From: Hymenobacter montanus
GTDB lineage: Bacteria; Bacteroidota; Bacteroidia; Cytophagales; Hymenobacteraceae
Length of the DNA stretch: 64,000 nt
NCBI RefSeq assembly: GCF_014699115.1
Contig: NZ_JACXAD010000011.1
Location: 1 to 64,000 of the forward strand
Direction: 5' to 3'
Below the pieces are notes generated by a model that worked only from the letters and a program-made list of their open reading frames with translations, had not been told where the DNA came from and made no database searches. The position numbers and the translations under genes were made by a program. Position 1 is the stretch's first letter. The number at the start of each line of letters is the position of its first letter. Positions 10,329 to 18,532 of this stretch are shown here, in pieces.

Positions 10329-13300
10329 ATGCACACTTCTACCCTGCTCCGGCAGCCGTTTCTTCGTTTAGCGAGTTTGAGCGCTATCCTCGCTGTTACC
10401 CTGGCAACGCCCACGATGGCTACTAACCCAACCGCGAAAGTGGTGGCTTCCCCGGCTACTACCCAGTTGGAATTCGTGGCCAACGGTAATCAATGGCCCC
10501 AATCGGTTCTCTTCGCTACCGACGTGCCCGGCGGCAAGCTGTTTTTTGAGCGTAACCGACTGGTGCAGGCACTCTATGATGTGAAGCAAATAGAGGCGCT
10601 GCACGACAAAGGGCCCGATAACCAGCAGCACCGATTAAAAGCGCATGCCTACTCGGTAACCTTCGTAGGAGCCGACCTGCAGGCCACAGCCAAGGGAGAA
10701 GCTCCCACGGGCTCGGCCAACAACTACTTTATCGGGAACGACCGCGCCAAGTGGGCTAGCAACGTGCCCATTTACAACGAGGTCCGCTACGAGAAAATCT
10801 ACCCCGGCACCAGCCTCCGGTTTTACACCCATGACTCGCACCTCGAATACGACTTTGAGCTGGCGCCCGGGGCGGACGCCCGCCAGATCAAACTGCGCTA
10901 CGAAGGCCAGCAGAAGCTCAGCCTCGTGAATGGAGCCCTCCAAATTACCACCTCGGTCGGCACGGTAGTCGAGCAGGCCGCCATCGCGTATCAGCTGCTG
11001 AAAGACCGGCGAGTGCCGGTGCCCTGCAAGTATCGGCTCGACTCGAACAACAACCTGACCTTCGACTTTCCCCAGGGCTACAACCATGCGCTGCCGCTGG
11101 TCATCGACCCAGTGCTGGTGTACTCTACGTACTCGGGCTCCGCGGCCAGCAACTATGGGTATACCGCCACGTTCGACGAGCAAGGCAATCTGTACGCGGG
11201 CGGGGTGGTATTTAATCAGGGCTACCCTACTACCATCGGCGCCTACGACGTAAGTTACGAGGCCGGCCAGGACTATGGCATTATGAAGTTCAATCCGGCC
11301 GCCGCGGGCGCCGCCTCCAGGGTTTATGGCACCTACATTGGCGGCGGCGGCGACGACCACCCCCACAGCATGGTGGTGGATCCGATGGGCAATCTGGTTA
11401 TTTTAGGCTCTACCAATTCCGGTAACTTTCCTACTACGGTCGGTGCTTACGACCCCTCATATAACTCGGGAATCGACATTGTAATCTCGAAGCTCAGCGC
11501 CAACGGCCAGCAATTACTGGCTTCCACGTTCCTGGGCAACAGCGGCCTGGACGGACAAACGCCGAGCACGCTGCGTAAAAATTATGGCGACGCTTACCGC
11601 GGGGACATCACCACGGACGCGGAAGGAAATATTTATCTGGCCTCCAATTCCGCCTCCGCCAACTTTCCGATCGTGGGCGGCTTTCAGCCAACGCTGGCGG
11701 GCAACGCCGACGCGGTGGTTGTAAAAATGAATTCCGGCCTCTCCTCGCTCGTGTGGAGCTCCTTCCTGGGTGGCAGCAACAACGACGCGGCGTATTCCAT
11801 CCAGGTCGATGGGGCCGGCACGGTGTTCGTTAGCGGGGGCACGTCCAGCACCGACTTCCCGGGTACCTCGGGCGGCCTCAACGCCACCTACAAAGGAGGC
11901 GTCAGCGACGGATTTATCGCTCGTATCGCGCCGGGTGGCAACAGCCTGATCCGGAGCAGCTACGTGGGCACCAGCGGCTACGACCAGGCTCACTTCGTGC
12001 AGCTCGACCTTCAGGGCAACGTCTACCTCTACGGCCAAACGGATGGAGACTACCCCGTAAGCCCAGGGGTGTATTCCAATGCCAACAGCCGCCAGTTTAT
12101 TCATAAAATCAACCGGGAGCTTACTACCTCGCTCTTCTCTACGGTGATTGGCAATGGGCCCGCTTCCGCGCTGAACATCTCGCCTACGGCCTTCCTGGTC
12201 GACAACTGCGGCCAGATCCTGCTGGCGGGCTGGGGCGGCCAACTGAGTACCAGTACCTCGATTACGAACATGCCCACCACCCCGGACGCGCTTATCCGTA
12301 CCGTCACGGGGGGTGGCTACCACTACATCATGCAGCTGTCCGCCAATGCGGAGAACCTGGTGTACGCCACGTATTTCGGCAATGGCAACGCCCACGTCGA
12401 CGGGGGAACCTCGCGCTTCGACAAGCGCGGCGTCATCTACGAATCGATGTGCGTGGGTACTGTGGGTACTGGCGGCAACGACTTCACGACGCCCAATGCC
12501 TGGGCTACTGCCAAGGGCTCCGGCTCCTACAATAATGCCGCTTTCAAAATGGACGTCTTGCAGCTGAACGCCACCTTCACGGCTTCCAACATTCCGGCGG
12601 GACCGCGCATCCGGCGGGGCTGCGCACCGTTGACGGTTTATTTCACGCGTCCGTCCCTCACGGGGGTAAGCTCCATCTGGGACTTCGGCAACAGTCTAAC
12701 TTCCACCAGCAATGCTGTGCAGGTCAGCACCGTGTACCGAAACCCGGGTCGCTACGTGGCCAAGCTCACCGTTTTCGACCCCGCTAACTGCCTGCAAAGC
12801 GTTAGCTCTACCGACACCATCGAGGTGTTTGGCCTGCCCCCCGCGGCGGCCGGCCCCGACCGTACCATCTGCGAAGGGAACTCCGTTACTATTTCGGTAC
12901 CCGACGCCGGGCCGGGCGTGACCTACAACTGGTTTCCCCCGGTCGGCCTCAACACCACCTCCAGCCGCACCGTCATCGCCTCGCCGACGGCTAGTACCTA
13001 CTACCTTCTGACCACCACTACGCCCAACAACTGTAACAGCCGCGATACCGTGCTGGTGAATGTAATCCCGCGGGTGCAAGTCAGCATTGCGGCCAGTACG
13101 ACCAACGAGTTTACGGGTACCCCCATCTCCTTCACTGCCACCTCTCCCAGAACCTCGGCCACGCTGAGCTACCTCTGGAACTTCGGTGATGGGCAGACGA
13201 GCACCGAGCGGACTCCCGCGCACACCTACACGGAACCTGGCAACTATCAGGTGCGCCTCACTACCCGCTCTGCGCAGGGCGAGTGCGAAGACGTGCAGGA

Positions 13301-13562
13301 GCTGGCCGTGCTGGTTCGTAAATATGAGCTTCCCAACATCATCACGCCCAACAACGATGGCAAGAACGATACCTTCAAGCCTTTCGTAGCATTCCAGCCC
13401 GTGAGCATCAGGATTTTCGACCGCTGGGGCAAGCAGGTATTCGAGCAAGCCAACTACGTCGAAGGCTGGGGTAAAGATAACGTACCCAGTGGCCTGTACT
13501 ACTACAAGATTGACAGCAACACCGGCGAAAGCTGGAAAGGCTGGGTGGAAGTAGCCCGCTAA
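10329..13562 (+). CDS. Secreted SBBP/PKD protein with type B T9SS (gliding-motility-associated) C-terminal domain
   Basis: 1077 residues from ATG 10329, preferred over an upstream in-frame start because it opens with a signal peptide (MHTSTLLRQPFLRLASLSAI). Residues about 35-270 match the N-terminal module found before beta-propellers in Bacteroidota surface proteins. Residues about 270-750 are SBBP-type propeller repeats (for example DAEGNIYLASNSASANFP). Two PKD-like folds lie at about 760-830 and 915-990 (YLWNFGDGQTS). The last 75 residues are the CHU_C/type B sorting domain (NIITPNNDGKNDTFKPF, then IFDRWGKQVFE). The protein should cross the outer membrane by the type IX system and be attached or released. 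A clear terminator follows at 13660. No enzyme signature is visible; an adhesin or structural role is likely. Confidence 0.88.
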   Translation: MHTSTLLRQPFLRLASLSAILAVTLATPTMATNPTAKVVASPATTQLEFVANGNQWPQSVLFATDVPGGKLFFERNRLVQALYDVKQIEALHDKGPDNQQHRLKAHAYSVTFVGADLQATAKGEAPTGSANNYFIGNDRAKWASNVPIYNEVRYEKIYPGTSLRFYTHDSHLEYDFELAPGADARQIKLRYEGQQKLSLVNGALQITTSVGTVVEQAAIAYQLLKDRRVPVPCKYRLDSNNNLTFDFPQGYNHALPLVIDPVLVYSTYSGSAASNYGYTATFDEQGNLYAGGVVFNQGYPTTIGAYDVSYEAGQDYGIMKFNPAAAGAASRVYGTYIGGGGDDHPHSMVVDPMGNLVILGSTNSGNFPTTVGAYDPSYNSGIDIVISKLSANGQQLLASTFLGNSGLDGQTPSTLRKNYGDAYRGDITTDAEGNIYLASNSASANFPIVGGFQPTLAGNADAVVVKMNSGLSSLVWSSFLGGSNNDAAYSIQVDGAGTVFVSGGTSSTDFPGTSGGLNATYKGGVSDGFIARIAPGGNSLIRSSYVGTSGYDQAHFVQLDLQGNVYLYGQTDGDYPVSPGVYSNANSRQFIHKINRELTTSLFSTVIGNGPASALNISPTAFLVDNCGQILLAGWGGQLSTSTSITNMPTTPDALIRTVTGGGYHYIMQLSANAENLVYATYFGNGNAHVDGGTSRFDKRGVIYESMCVGTVGTGGNDFTTPNAWATAKGSGSYNNAAFKMDVLQLNATFTASNIPAGPRIRRGCAPLTVYFTRPSLTGVSSIWDFGNSLTSTSNAVQVSTVYRNPGRYVAKLTVFDPANCLQSVSSTDTIEVFGLPPAAAGPDRTICEGNSVTISVPDAGPGVTYNWFPPVGLNTTSSRTVIASPTASTYYLLTTTTPNNCNSRDTVLVNVIPRVQVSIAASTTNEFTGTPISFTATSPRTSATLSYLWNFGDGQTSTERTPAHTYTEPGNYQVRLTTRSAQGECEDVQELAVLVRKYELPNIITPNNDGKNDTFKPFVAFQPVSIRIFDRWGKQVFEQANYVEGWGKDNVPSGLYYYKIDSNTGESWKGWVEVAR

Positions 13563-13659
13563 CCCGGGCTTACGATATCCAGCCAATAGTATTGAGTTGT
13601 TAGTACCGCGATAAAGGCTTGACTTCTTAATTAAGTCCTACTCAGAGTTTATTGGGAAA

Positions 13660-13692
13660 GGGCCCCGGAACACGGTTCCGGGGCCCTTTTTT
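13660..13692 (+). terminator. Rho-independent terminator of the type B T9SS gene
   Basis: A perfect 12-base-pair stem (13660-13671 with 13675-13686) with a 3-base loop is followed by a run of T. It lies about 100 bases after the stop codon. Confidence 0.9.
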
Positions 13693-13741
13693 GCGTCTTT
13701 GTCCCGTCCGGGTATGCATTGACTCTTTTCTAAAAGTTGTC

Positions 13742-14575
13742 ATGAAAAACCCTTCTGAACCGCATGTTGCGACTTATGCCACCAATGCGGCGCAAAATGT
13801 CGACGCTATCTGCCAAACCGTTGCCCAGGTTCGGCCCAACCGACGCGCCTTGCAAGGAACCCTAAACGCCTTGCACTCCGCCCTGACCACTAACCGCAGC
13901 CGTTTGCGCTTAGTGGTGCGCGGTGTTTTAGACGCCCTCCACGACGACCCGCTGACGGTTCTTTCGCGCGCCAAGCTCGCCGTTGCCGGCTTACCCTGAA
14001 ATGAGCTGGCCACGTACTTATCCGGACTTGCCGAAACCAACGAATTGGACGCCGAGTCCCTTATGGCAACGGTACAGGCCCTTGAAGCGAGTGGCCAACG
14101 CCCCGGCGCGAAACCGGGCGTTAATTCACTGCAAGCCTTCGAGCTCGCGCTGGCCGACAGCCCGGATGCGCGCTTGCGGCGGTTGGGCTTTGCCGCGCTT
14201 TTGGCGCAATCCGCCCAGGTAGCCGGCTGGACCAACGCTCTGCGAACGCGCCTGGACTGGTATCGCCGGGACCCCGCCCCGCTCGTGGCTGCCGCAGCGC
14301 AGTTCTTTTTCCCTCCGCCCAAAGCAGAAACGGCTAGCGTCTCCCTCCTAATTGATCTGAAAAATGAGGGAAGAGTAGAGGCAGCTTTCTTGGCGAGACT
14401 AGGCTGGGAGAATGCTAATTATGCTCTCTGGCGGATTCCGGACAAAAAAGTCGGTACTTTGAAGGGTAATTTCCCCTGCCCAAACAGCCCCGAAACTCAG
14501 GTTTTTGGGGCTGTTTTTTACACCCATTTTGGGCACTCCGTAGCTTTATGGCTACCTAAACAGCCGCTTTTATGA
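13742..14575 (+). pseudogene. Unknown protein split by an in-frame TGA
   Basis: The frame starting at ATG 13742 (MKNPSEPHVATYATNAAQN) reads 85 codons to a TGA at 13997-13999. The same frame then continues without another stop to 14575, starting NELATYLSGLAETNELDAE and going on through a helical, Ala-rich region to QFFFPPPKAE. Amino-acid character, GC content and frame are continuous across the TGA, so this looks like one gene with a nonsense mutation. The end is also doubtful, because an intrinsic terminator (14482-14519) sits inside the open frame; the original stop was probably before it. The first part could still be made as an 85-residue peptide. I do not recognise the family. The tract lies in a decayed strip left of the putative att site. 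Confidence 0.6.
14482..14519 (+). terminator. Intrinsic terminator inside the 3' part of the broken gene
   Basis: Stem AAACAGCCCC (14482-14491) pairs with GGGGCTGTTT (14507-14516) and is followed by T residues. Its place inside the open frame suggests that frame is not the native 3' end. Confidence 0.75.
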
Positions 14576-14853
14576 TGTGCCCTTGTTCTTTCGATTGGAA
14601 GCTTTTTGTTGACTTCTTAAAAGCACTCTTATCATTTCCCGTCGTCTTGTTGGTGCTTAGTTTAATTATTCTAAACAGGTATCGGGTAGAAATAAGAAAA
14701 AAAATATCTGGAATGACTAAAGCAAGTGCCGCTGGAGCAGAACTACTCTTCAGCCCAGAGGAAGTCATAGCAATCGTTGATAGTTCAGCCAAAAATCTAG
14801 ATAAGGAAAGCAGCACGCCCGAGGGTCGATGCGAGACTTTCTACGCTTATTAA
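14572..14853 (+). CDS. Small membrane protein, unknown
   Basis: 93 residues. One strong hydrophobic segment at residues about 12-34 (FLKALLSFPVVLLVLSLIIL) is followed by a basic stretch (NRYRVEIRKK) and a soluble tail, so a single-pass protein with the tail in the cytoplasm is likely. It overlaps the next gene by 25 bases, suggesting co-translation. The DNA is more AT-rich than the neighbours, as is common for recently acquired genes. No family recognised. Confidence 0.5.
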   Translation: MMCPCSFDWKLFVDFLKALLSFPVVLLVLSLIILNRYRVEIRKKISGMTKASAAGAELLFSPEEVIAIVDSSAKNLDKESSTPEGRCETFYAY

Positions 14854-15104
14854 GCTACTTAAACGATAGTTTTAAAATGGTATTCCAGCAAACACAAGCG
14901 CAGTTGGCTGCGGATGGGAAAAATATAAATGACCCTGTCGAACTAATTAAGCACAAACAAGAATGGGTGGAAAAAATATTGCAAATGCATCCTGCGCTGG
15001 TTACTCAGTATGGTAAGGATGCGATGCACAGAGCAATAGACAATAGAATTTTGGCCTACTTAAACTTTGCTAGGGCTGCTGGCTACCAAAATCCTGTTAC
15101 TTAA
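14829..15104 (+). CDS. Hypothetical protein
   Basis: 91 residues starting at the ATG that overlaps the end of the membrane-protein gene. The sequence is helical and charged (VFQQTQAQLAADGKN, then KHKQEWVEKILQ), with no membrane segment and no motif I recognise. It ends within a few bases of the convergent integrase fragment. The overlap with the previous gene suggests the two products are made together. Confidence 0.5.
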   Translation: MRDFLRLLSYLNDSFKMVFQQTQAQLAADGKNINDPVELIKHKQEWVEKILQMHPALVTQYGKDAMHRAIDNRILAYLNFARAAGYQNPVT

Positions 15105-15484
15105 TGCGAGTCGCCATCCACGCCCGCGTGCCGACAAAAGACAAAGGCCAGGACACCGCCAACCAGCTCCACCAACTCCGAGTTTGCCGAGCGCCAGGAT
15201 ACCATATATAGGGTATATACCGACCAGGAGAGGAGTCGGGCGGTAAGGTCCTCGCCGAGCACGCCACTTATCGCCTTCATCTGGACTTGGCACTCGGCCG
15301 AGCGCTTATCTGCTGGCAGTTTGGATAAGCATCGGCTAGCCTCCTTATCCCAGAGAAGCTCGGGCCACGCAATACCCAGGGCGATGGGCATCACTTTTCG
15401 ATTTAGAATCACCTGCAGGCGCACTGTATTGAGGCCATTTTTCTGAGCAGGCGTGCGAAGACAAACTGTTGCTGAAAAATTCAC
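15101..15484 (-). pseudogene. Tyrosine integrase N-terminal fragment
   Basis: 127 codons. The first 65 residues resemble the Arm DNA-binding domain of Bacteroidota tyrosine recombinases: CLRTPAQKNGLNTVRLQVI, a basic turn, then LGIAWPELLWDKEASR, comparable in layout to the start of the intact integrase at 54429-55736. The rest has no match to the core-binding or catalytic domains and the Arg/His/Tyr residues are absent, so the gene is truncated. Its start lies 95 bases from a copy of the att-like 13-mer (15579-15591), the same arrangement as the intact integrase (149 bases from the tRNA-Leu copy). I read it as the remains of an older element's integrase. The match to the domain is by eye. Confidence 0.5.
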
Positions 15485-15504
15485 GTGGTAGACACCAAAT
15501 GGGA

Positions 15505-15557
15505 AACCCCTAGAAAAACTGCATTTGCTGGCTGCAAACGGGCTTTTCTAGGGGGTT
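15505..15557. repeat. Inverted repeat between integrase fragment and att-like site
   Basis: AACCCCTAGAAAA (15505-15517) is mirrored by TTTTCTAGGGGGTT (15544-15557) with one extra G. A hairpin of similar placement (55823-55864) lies between the intact integrase and tRNA-Leu. Confidence 0.6.
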
Positions 15558-15578
15558 ACAAGGCTGCCAAGCCTCAAA

Positions 15579-15591
15579 GTACCAGAGACGG
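15579..15591. repeat. Putative distal attachment site (copy of tRNA-Leu 3' end)
   Basis: GTACCAGAGACGG is identical and in the same orientation as 55885-55897, which covers the 3' end of tRNA-Leu. A given 13-mer is expected by chance far less than once in 64 kb. An integrase start or fragment lies on the left side of both copies. Confidence 0.6.
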
Positions 15592-15670
15592 TGGCAAAAC
15601 CCAACACCCGGAAAGCTCGGTAAAATATATATTATTAGTGGCTTACCGAATAGGAAGCGGCTGTTCTATT

Positions 15671-16528
15671 TCAATGGGTAGCGTTAGGGGTAGCGTTTTC
15701 CATCAAATGCCGCCGCACCTCCCCCTTGTCGAAGCCCAGCGCCTCAATCACCTCCCAGAGCCGCTCAACCGTCACGTCGGGCGCGCTGGGCAGGTAAGTT
15801 GAGATATATCCCCGCACCCGCCACAACTCCGTAATGTCGGTCGCGTCCAATGGGTACGGCCGCCGATGCGGGTTGTCGGAGTGCAGCACCACCTCGTCAC
15901 CCTTACCGCTGATGCGCACGCGAATCCGTTTCAGCATCACGCTTTCCGTCGTCACGACCACATAGATGTCATCTGGCACCAGCAGCCGCCAGTTGTCGAC
16001 ATAAGAGCATACCACAATATCCCGGTGGTTTAGCGTGGGCTCCATCGAATCACCAGCCACCTCAAACGCCCGAAACTTCCCATGTTCGAAGCCCGGCACC
16101 CGGTAGCGTGGTAGGTCTTGCACAAACACCGCCTCGTTGTGCTGTAGCGCATAGCCGGCCTGGGCGTGAATCGGCACCATCTCCATGTTATCGTCGCCGT
16201 CTTTGTCGACGGTGATGGCCACCACGTGCCCGCTGTTCACTACAGGCGCACGCCCAGCGGTTGTCTTCTTTTCTGCAGCAGGCACCGCGCCGCCGGTTTC
16301 CCCAAGCAGCATCGGCCCCTCACCCAGCACCAACCATGAAGACGACACGTCAGGAAAGGCACGCAGTATGTCTACAAGTGTAGGAAAACTTGGCTCTGTG
16401 CCTTGCAAAATTTTGTACATTTTGCTGTTAGTAGCATACCCAAGTTTATGCGTTACACTGTTGGCATTCAGGCCGTAATGTTGTAGCATTTCGTTGATGC
16501 GGTCAGTCACGGTGGCGTTTTTATCCAT
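15671..16528 (-). CDS. Phage CI-like repressor: HTH plus S24 (LexA-type) peptidase
   Basis: 285 residues. Residues 5-70 form an XRE-type helix-turn-helix (TDRINEMLQHYGLNANSVTH and on to the WLVLGEGPML end typical of phage repressors). Residues about 115-245 are an S24 peptidase: a likely self-cleavage site at Ala124-Gly125 (HAQAGYALQ), catalytic Ser161 in GDSMEPTL and Lys200 in VMLKRIRV. Such proteins hold the lysogenic state and cleave themselves when RecA is activated by DNA damage. The gene is divergent from the early operon starting at 16642, with candidate operators between them. All key residues are present, so the switch looks functional even though several neighbouring genes are broken. 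Confidence 0.92.
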   Translation of the reverse strand: MDKNATVTDRINEMLQHYGLNANSVTHKLGYATNSKMYKILQGTEPSFPTLVDILRAFPDVSSSWLVLGEGPMLLGETGGAVPAAEKKTTAGRAPVVNSGHVVAITVDKDGDDNMEMVPIHAQAGYALQHNEAVFVQDLPRYRVPGFEHGKFRAFEVAGDSMEPTLNHRDIVVCSYVDNWRLLVPDDIYVVVTTESVMLKRIRVRISGKGDEVVLHSDNPHRRPYPLDATDITELWRVRGYISTYLPSAPDVTVERLWEVIEALGFDKGEVRRHLMENATPNATH

Positions 16529-16641
16529 AATAATAGGTATTCAGGTGAACTATACGCACAATTTTTTGCGTACACTTGTAAGCAATGAATACAATGGGAA
16601 TTACCCAAATGTACTCACTTACCCAATAACTACCTACAATT
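16529..16641. promoter_or_regulatory. Divergent promoter/operator region of the repressor
   Basis: The 113 bases between the repressor and the early operon are AT-rich. An inverted repeat TACGCA (16553-16558) / TGCGTA (16567-16572) and a direct repeat TTACCCAA (16601-16608 and 16619-16626, 18 bases apart) are good operator candidates. Which one the repressor binds cannot be told. Confidence 0.55.
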
Positions 16642-16895
16642 ATGCACACGGAAGCCAAAGAAAAAAGCCCGCTGCAAAAGGTGCTCGACACCTTGCCCAC
16701 CCGCCACGGCGTCATCCGCGAGGCCCAGGAAGCCCTAGCCGAAGCAGGCCACACTATCAGCCGACGCGGCCTGTATGAGGTGGTGAAAGCAGCAAGAACC
16801 CCAAGCTCATTGAGGCCATCCTGAACGCCGCCGAGGCCGCTAAAGTCCGCGCCGCCGAACTAGACGCCCGCACTGCACAACTAGCCCAAGCGTAG
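16642..16895 (+). pseudogene. First early gene, frameshifted (small DNA-binding-type protein)
   Basis: From ATG 16642 the frame gives 60 codons (MHTEAKEKSPLQKVLDTLPT through GHTISRRGLYEVVKAA) and stops early. The minus-one frame picks up exactly there with NPKLIEAILNAAEAAKVRAA and runs to TAG 16893-16895, two bases before the next ATG. Joining the frames gives a continuous protein of about 84 residues, helical and basic, in the usual place for a Cro-like or antirepressor protein. A single missing base near 16795 explains it. No canonical slippery site is visible, so a mutation or base-calling error is more likely than programmed frameshifting. Confidence 0.6.
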
Positions 16896-16897
16896 TC

Positions 16898-17194
16898 ATG
16901 CAAACTGCCTACATCGTGCCAGCGGCTGAGTGGGACAGCCTCACAGCCCGCCTTACCCGTCTGGAAGCCGCTGAGCAAGCTCGTCAGGATCCAGCACCGC
17001 CACCCGATGAGGTCCTAAGCACTCGTGCCGCCGCCGTCCACATCGGCCTTTCCCAGGATGCCTTACTACGGGCCCGCCGCGCTGGCCGCATCCAGGGCGT
17101 CCGGCTCAATGAAAAGGACTGGGGATTCAAAAAGTCGGTGCTCGACAAGTACCCCCGCCGCTACCACCGCGCCGCCCAGGCACAAGCCGCATGA
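16898..17194 (+). CDS. Small helix-turn-helix DNA-binding protein
   Basis: 98 residues. The N-terminal half is a helical segment (EWDSLTARLTRLEAAEQARQ); the second half is a winged-HTH of the excisionase/MerR type: LSTRAAAVHIGLSQDALLRA, then RRAGRIQGVRLNEKDW. Such proteins act as excisionases or small regulators. The gene overlaps the next by four bases (ATGA at 17191), so it belongs to the early operon. Excisionase function is inferred only from fold and size. Confidence 0.65.
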   Translation: MQTAYIVPAAEWDSLTARLTRLEAAEQARQDPAPPPDEVLSTRAAAVHIGLSQDALLRARRAGRIQGVRLNEKDWGFKKSVLDKYPRRYHRAAQAQAA

Positions 17195-17845
17195 GGGTGC
17201 TGGTAGCCTGCGAATATTCAGGCATCGTCCGGGATGCTTTTCTAGCTGCCGGCCACGACGCGCTAAGCTGCGACCTGCTGCCCACCGAGAACCCGGGCCC
17301 ACACCACCAAGGCGACGTGCGCGAGCTACTGCGCGAAGGCTGGGATTTGATGATAGCCCACCCGCCATGCCGGTATCTGAGCTACGCCGGAACACGACAC
17401 TGGAATGCTCCAGGACGGGCTGAGAAACGCGAAGAAGCGCTGAAGTTCATGAGGGAGTTGTACCACGCCCCCATTGAATTTGTCGCGGTGGAGAATCCAA
17501 AAGGCTACCTAGGGCAAGCATTCAGACCAGCCGACCAACATCAACCCTTACGAGTTCGGTGACCCCACACGCAAGCGAATAGGGCTTTGGCTGAAAGGAT
17601 TGCCGCTTTTACAAGCCACCGAAGTAGTAGCCCCGGCCGCACCAATACTGAGCCGGCGCAGAAGAAGTAGCGGCAATGTGAAGGACCGCCACTTTGTGGA
17701 ATGTGCAAAAAGCTGGAAAGAGCGCAGCCGCTTCTTTGCTGGCATCGCCGCCGCAATGGCAAGCCAGTGGGGCGACCCAGCCCGCCTAGCCCGCCTAGCC
17801 CGCCTAGCCCGCCTAGCAAAACAGACAAGTTTTCAATTTTCCTAA
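17191..17845 (+). pseudogene. C5-methyltransferase-like phage gene, frameshifted
   Basis: The first 107 codons match the short phage family related to DNA cytosine methyltransferases: MRVLVACEYSGIVRDAFLAA (cofactor loop), AHPPCRYLSYAG (the Pro-Cys catalytic motif) and VENPKGYLG (the ENx motif). After Gly107 the frame goes wrong. The plus-one frame continues perfectly as KHSDQPTNINPYEFGDPTRK, then GLWLKGLPLL, and ends at 17845. Removing one G from the GGG at 17512-17514 restores the gene. The C-terminus is lengthened by a 9-base tandem repeat (17781-17816). If the frameshift is real, the methyltransferase is dead; a base-calling error in the G run is possible. Confidence 0.7.
17781..17816 (+). 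repeat. Four perfect copies of a 9-base tandem repeat
   Basis: Unit CCCGCCTAG at 17781, 17790, 17799 and 17808. In the restored frame of the methyltransferase-like gene it encodes a short Leu-Ala-Arg run, so copy-number change by slippage keeps the frame. Confidence 0.9.
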
Positions 17846-17857
17846 CCCACCAACCAC

Positions 17858-18532
17858 ATGACCACTGAGCTTATCCCCATCGTCGGCCCTCAGGCCCGAA
17901 AGTCTCTGCTCACCATCCAGAAGGCCACCGTTAAAAAGCAACTGCTCTACGCTGAGTTCACCGAGCAGTTGGACTTGCAAGCCAAGCCGCGCCCGTTCAC
18001 CATGCAGAGCGCCGAGTTGGTACACCCCGACCTCGAACGCTGCTTTGCCCACCTCGTGCCCCACTTCTGCCTCCTGACCGAGCAGCTAGACGAACACGCC
18101 GAGTACGACACCCCAGCCGGCTACTGGCCCATGCCAGGTGAACCGCTACCCGTCCACTTCGATAGCTACGGTGTCACTGGCCTCATCATCGGCGCCAAAA
18201 ACGGCGTCACGCTGATGGGCTTCCGACAGCTGGAAAGCGGCAAGGTGCTCAACATGACGGGCCAGTACGTCAGCTTCGCCGAGACGTCAGAGGAGTTTGA
18301 GGAATCCGACGCCTGGCACTACCAGCACACTGACGAACTGCAAGGCGCGGTAGAAGTGACCCTCGAAGAAGTAGAAGCCGCCCTGCGCGGCAAGTGCAGC
18401 GAGGCCGGCCGCCAGCTCGACATGTTCGTGCAGGAAAAGGAGGTGGAAATGGGGGAGCGCGTCGAAGAGCAACCCACCAAAAAGCGCAAAGCCAGGCGCA
18501 ACACCGCCACCACTGCAAATGCAGCTGAATAA
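17858..18532 (+). CDS. Phage protein of unknown function
   Basis: 224 residues, soluble. The N-terminal part (MTTELIPIVGPQARKSLLTI) leads into a middle beta-rich region (TGLIIGAKNGVTLMGFRQLE) and an acidic, then basic, tail (EEQPTKKRKARRN), a layout seen in phage early proteins of unknown role. Its stop shares one base with the start of the next gene (TAATG), so the two are translationally coupled. Position between regulators and replication genes suggests a role in DNA metabolism, but no motif supports a specific one. Confidence 0.6.
   Translation: MTTELIPIVGPQARKSLLTIQKATVKKQLLYAEFTEQLDLQAKPRPFTMQSAELVHPDLERCFAHLVPHFCLLTEQLDEHAEYDTPAGYWPMPGEPLPVHFDSYGVTGLIIGAKNGVTLMGFRQLESGKVLNMTGQYVSFAETSEEFEESDAWHYQHTDELQGAVEVTLEEVEAALRGKCSEAGRQLDMFVQEKEVEMGERVEEQPTKKRKARRNTATTANAAE

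Noticed and set aside
16780..16800. Programmed minus-one frameshift in the first early gene
   Set aside because: No canonical slippery heptamer or downstream stimulatory hairpin is seen at the junction.
17781..17816. CRISPR-like repeats
   Set aside because: Units are 9 bases with no spacers. No CRISPR array or cas gene is seen anywhere in the window.
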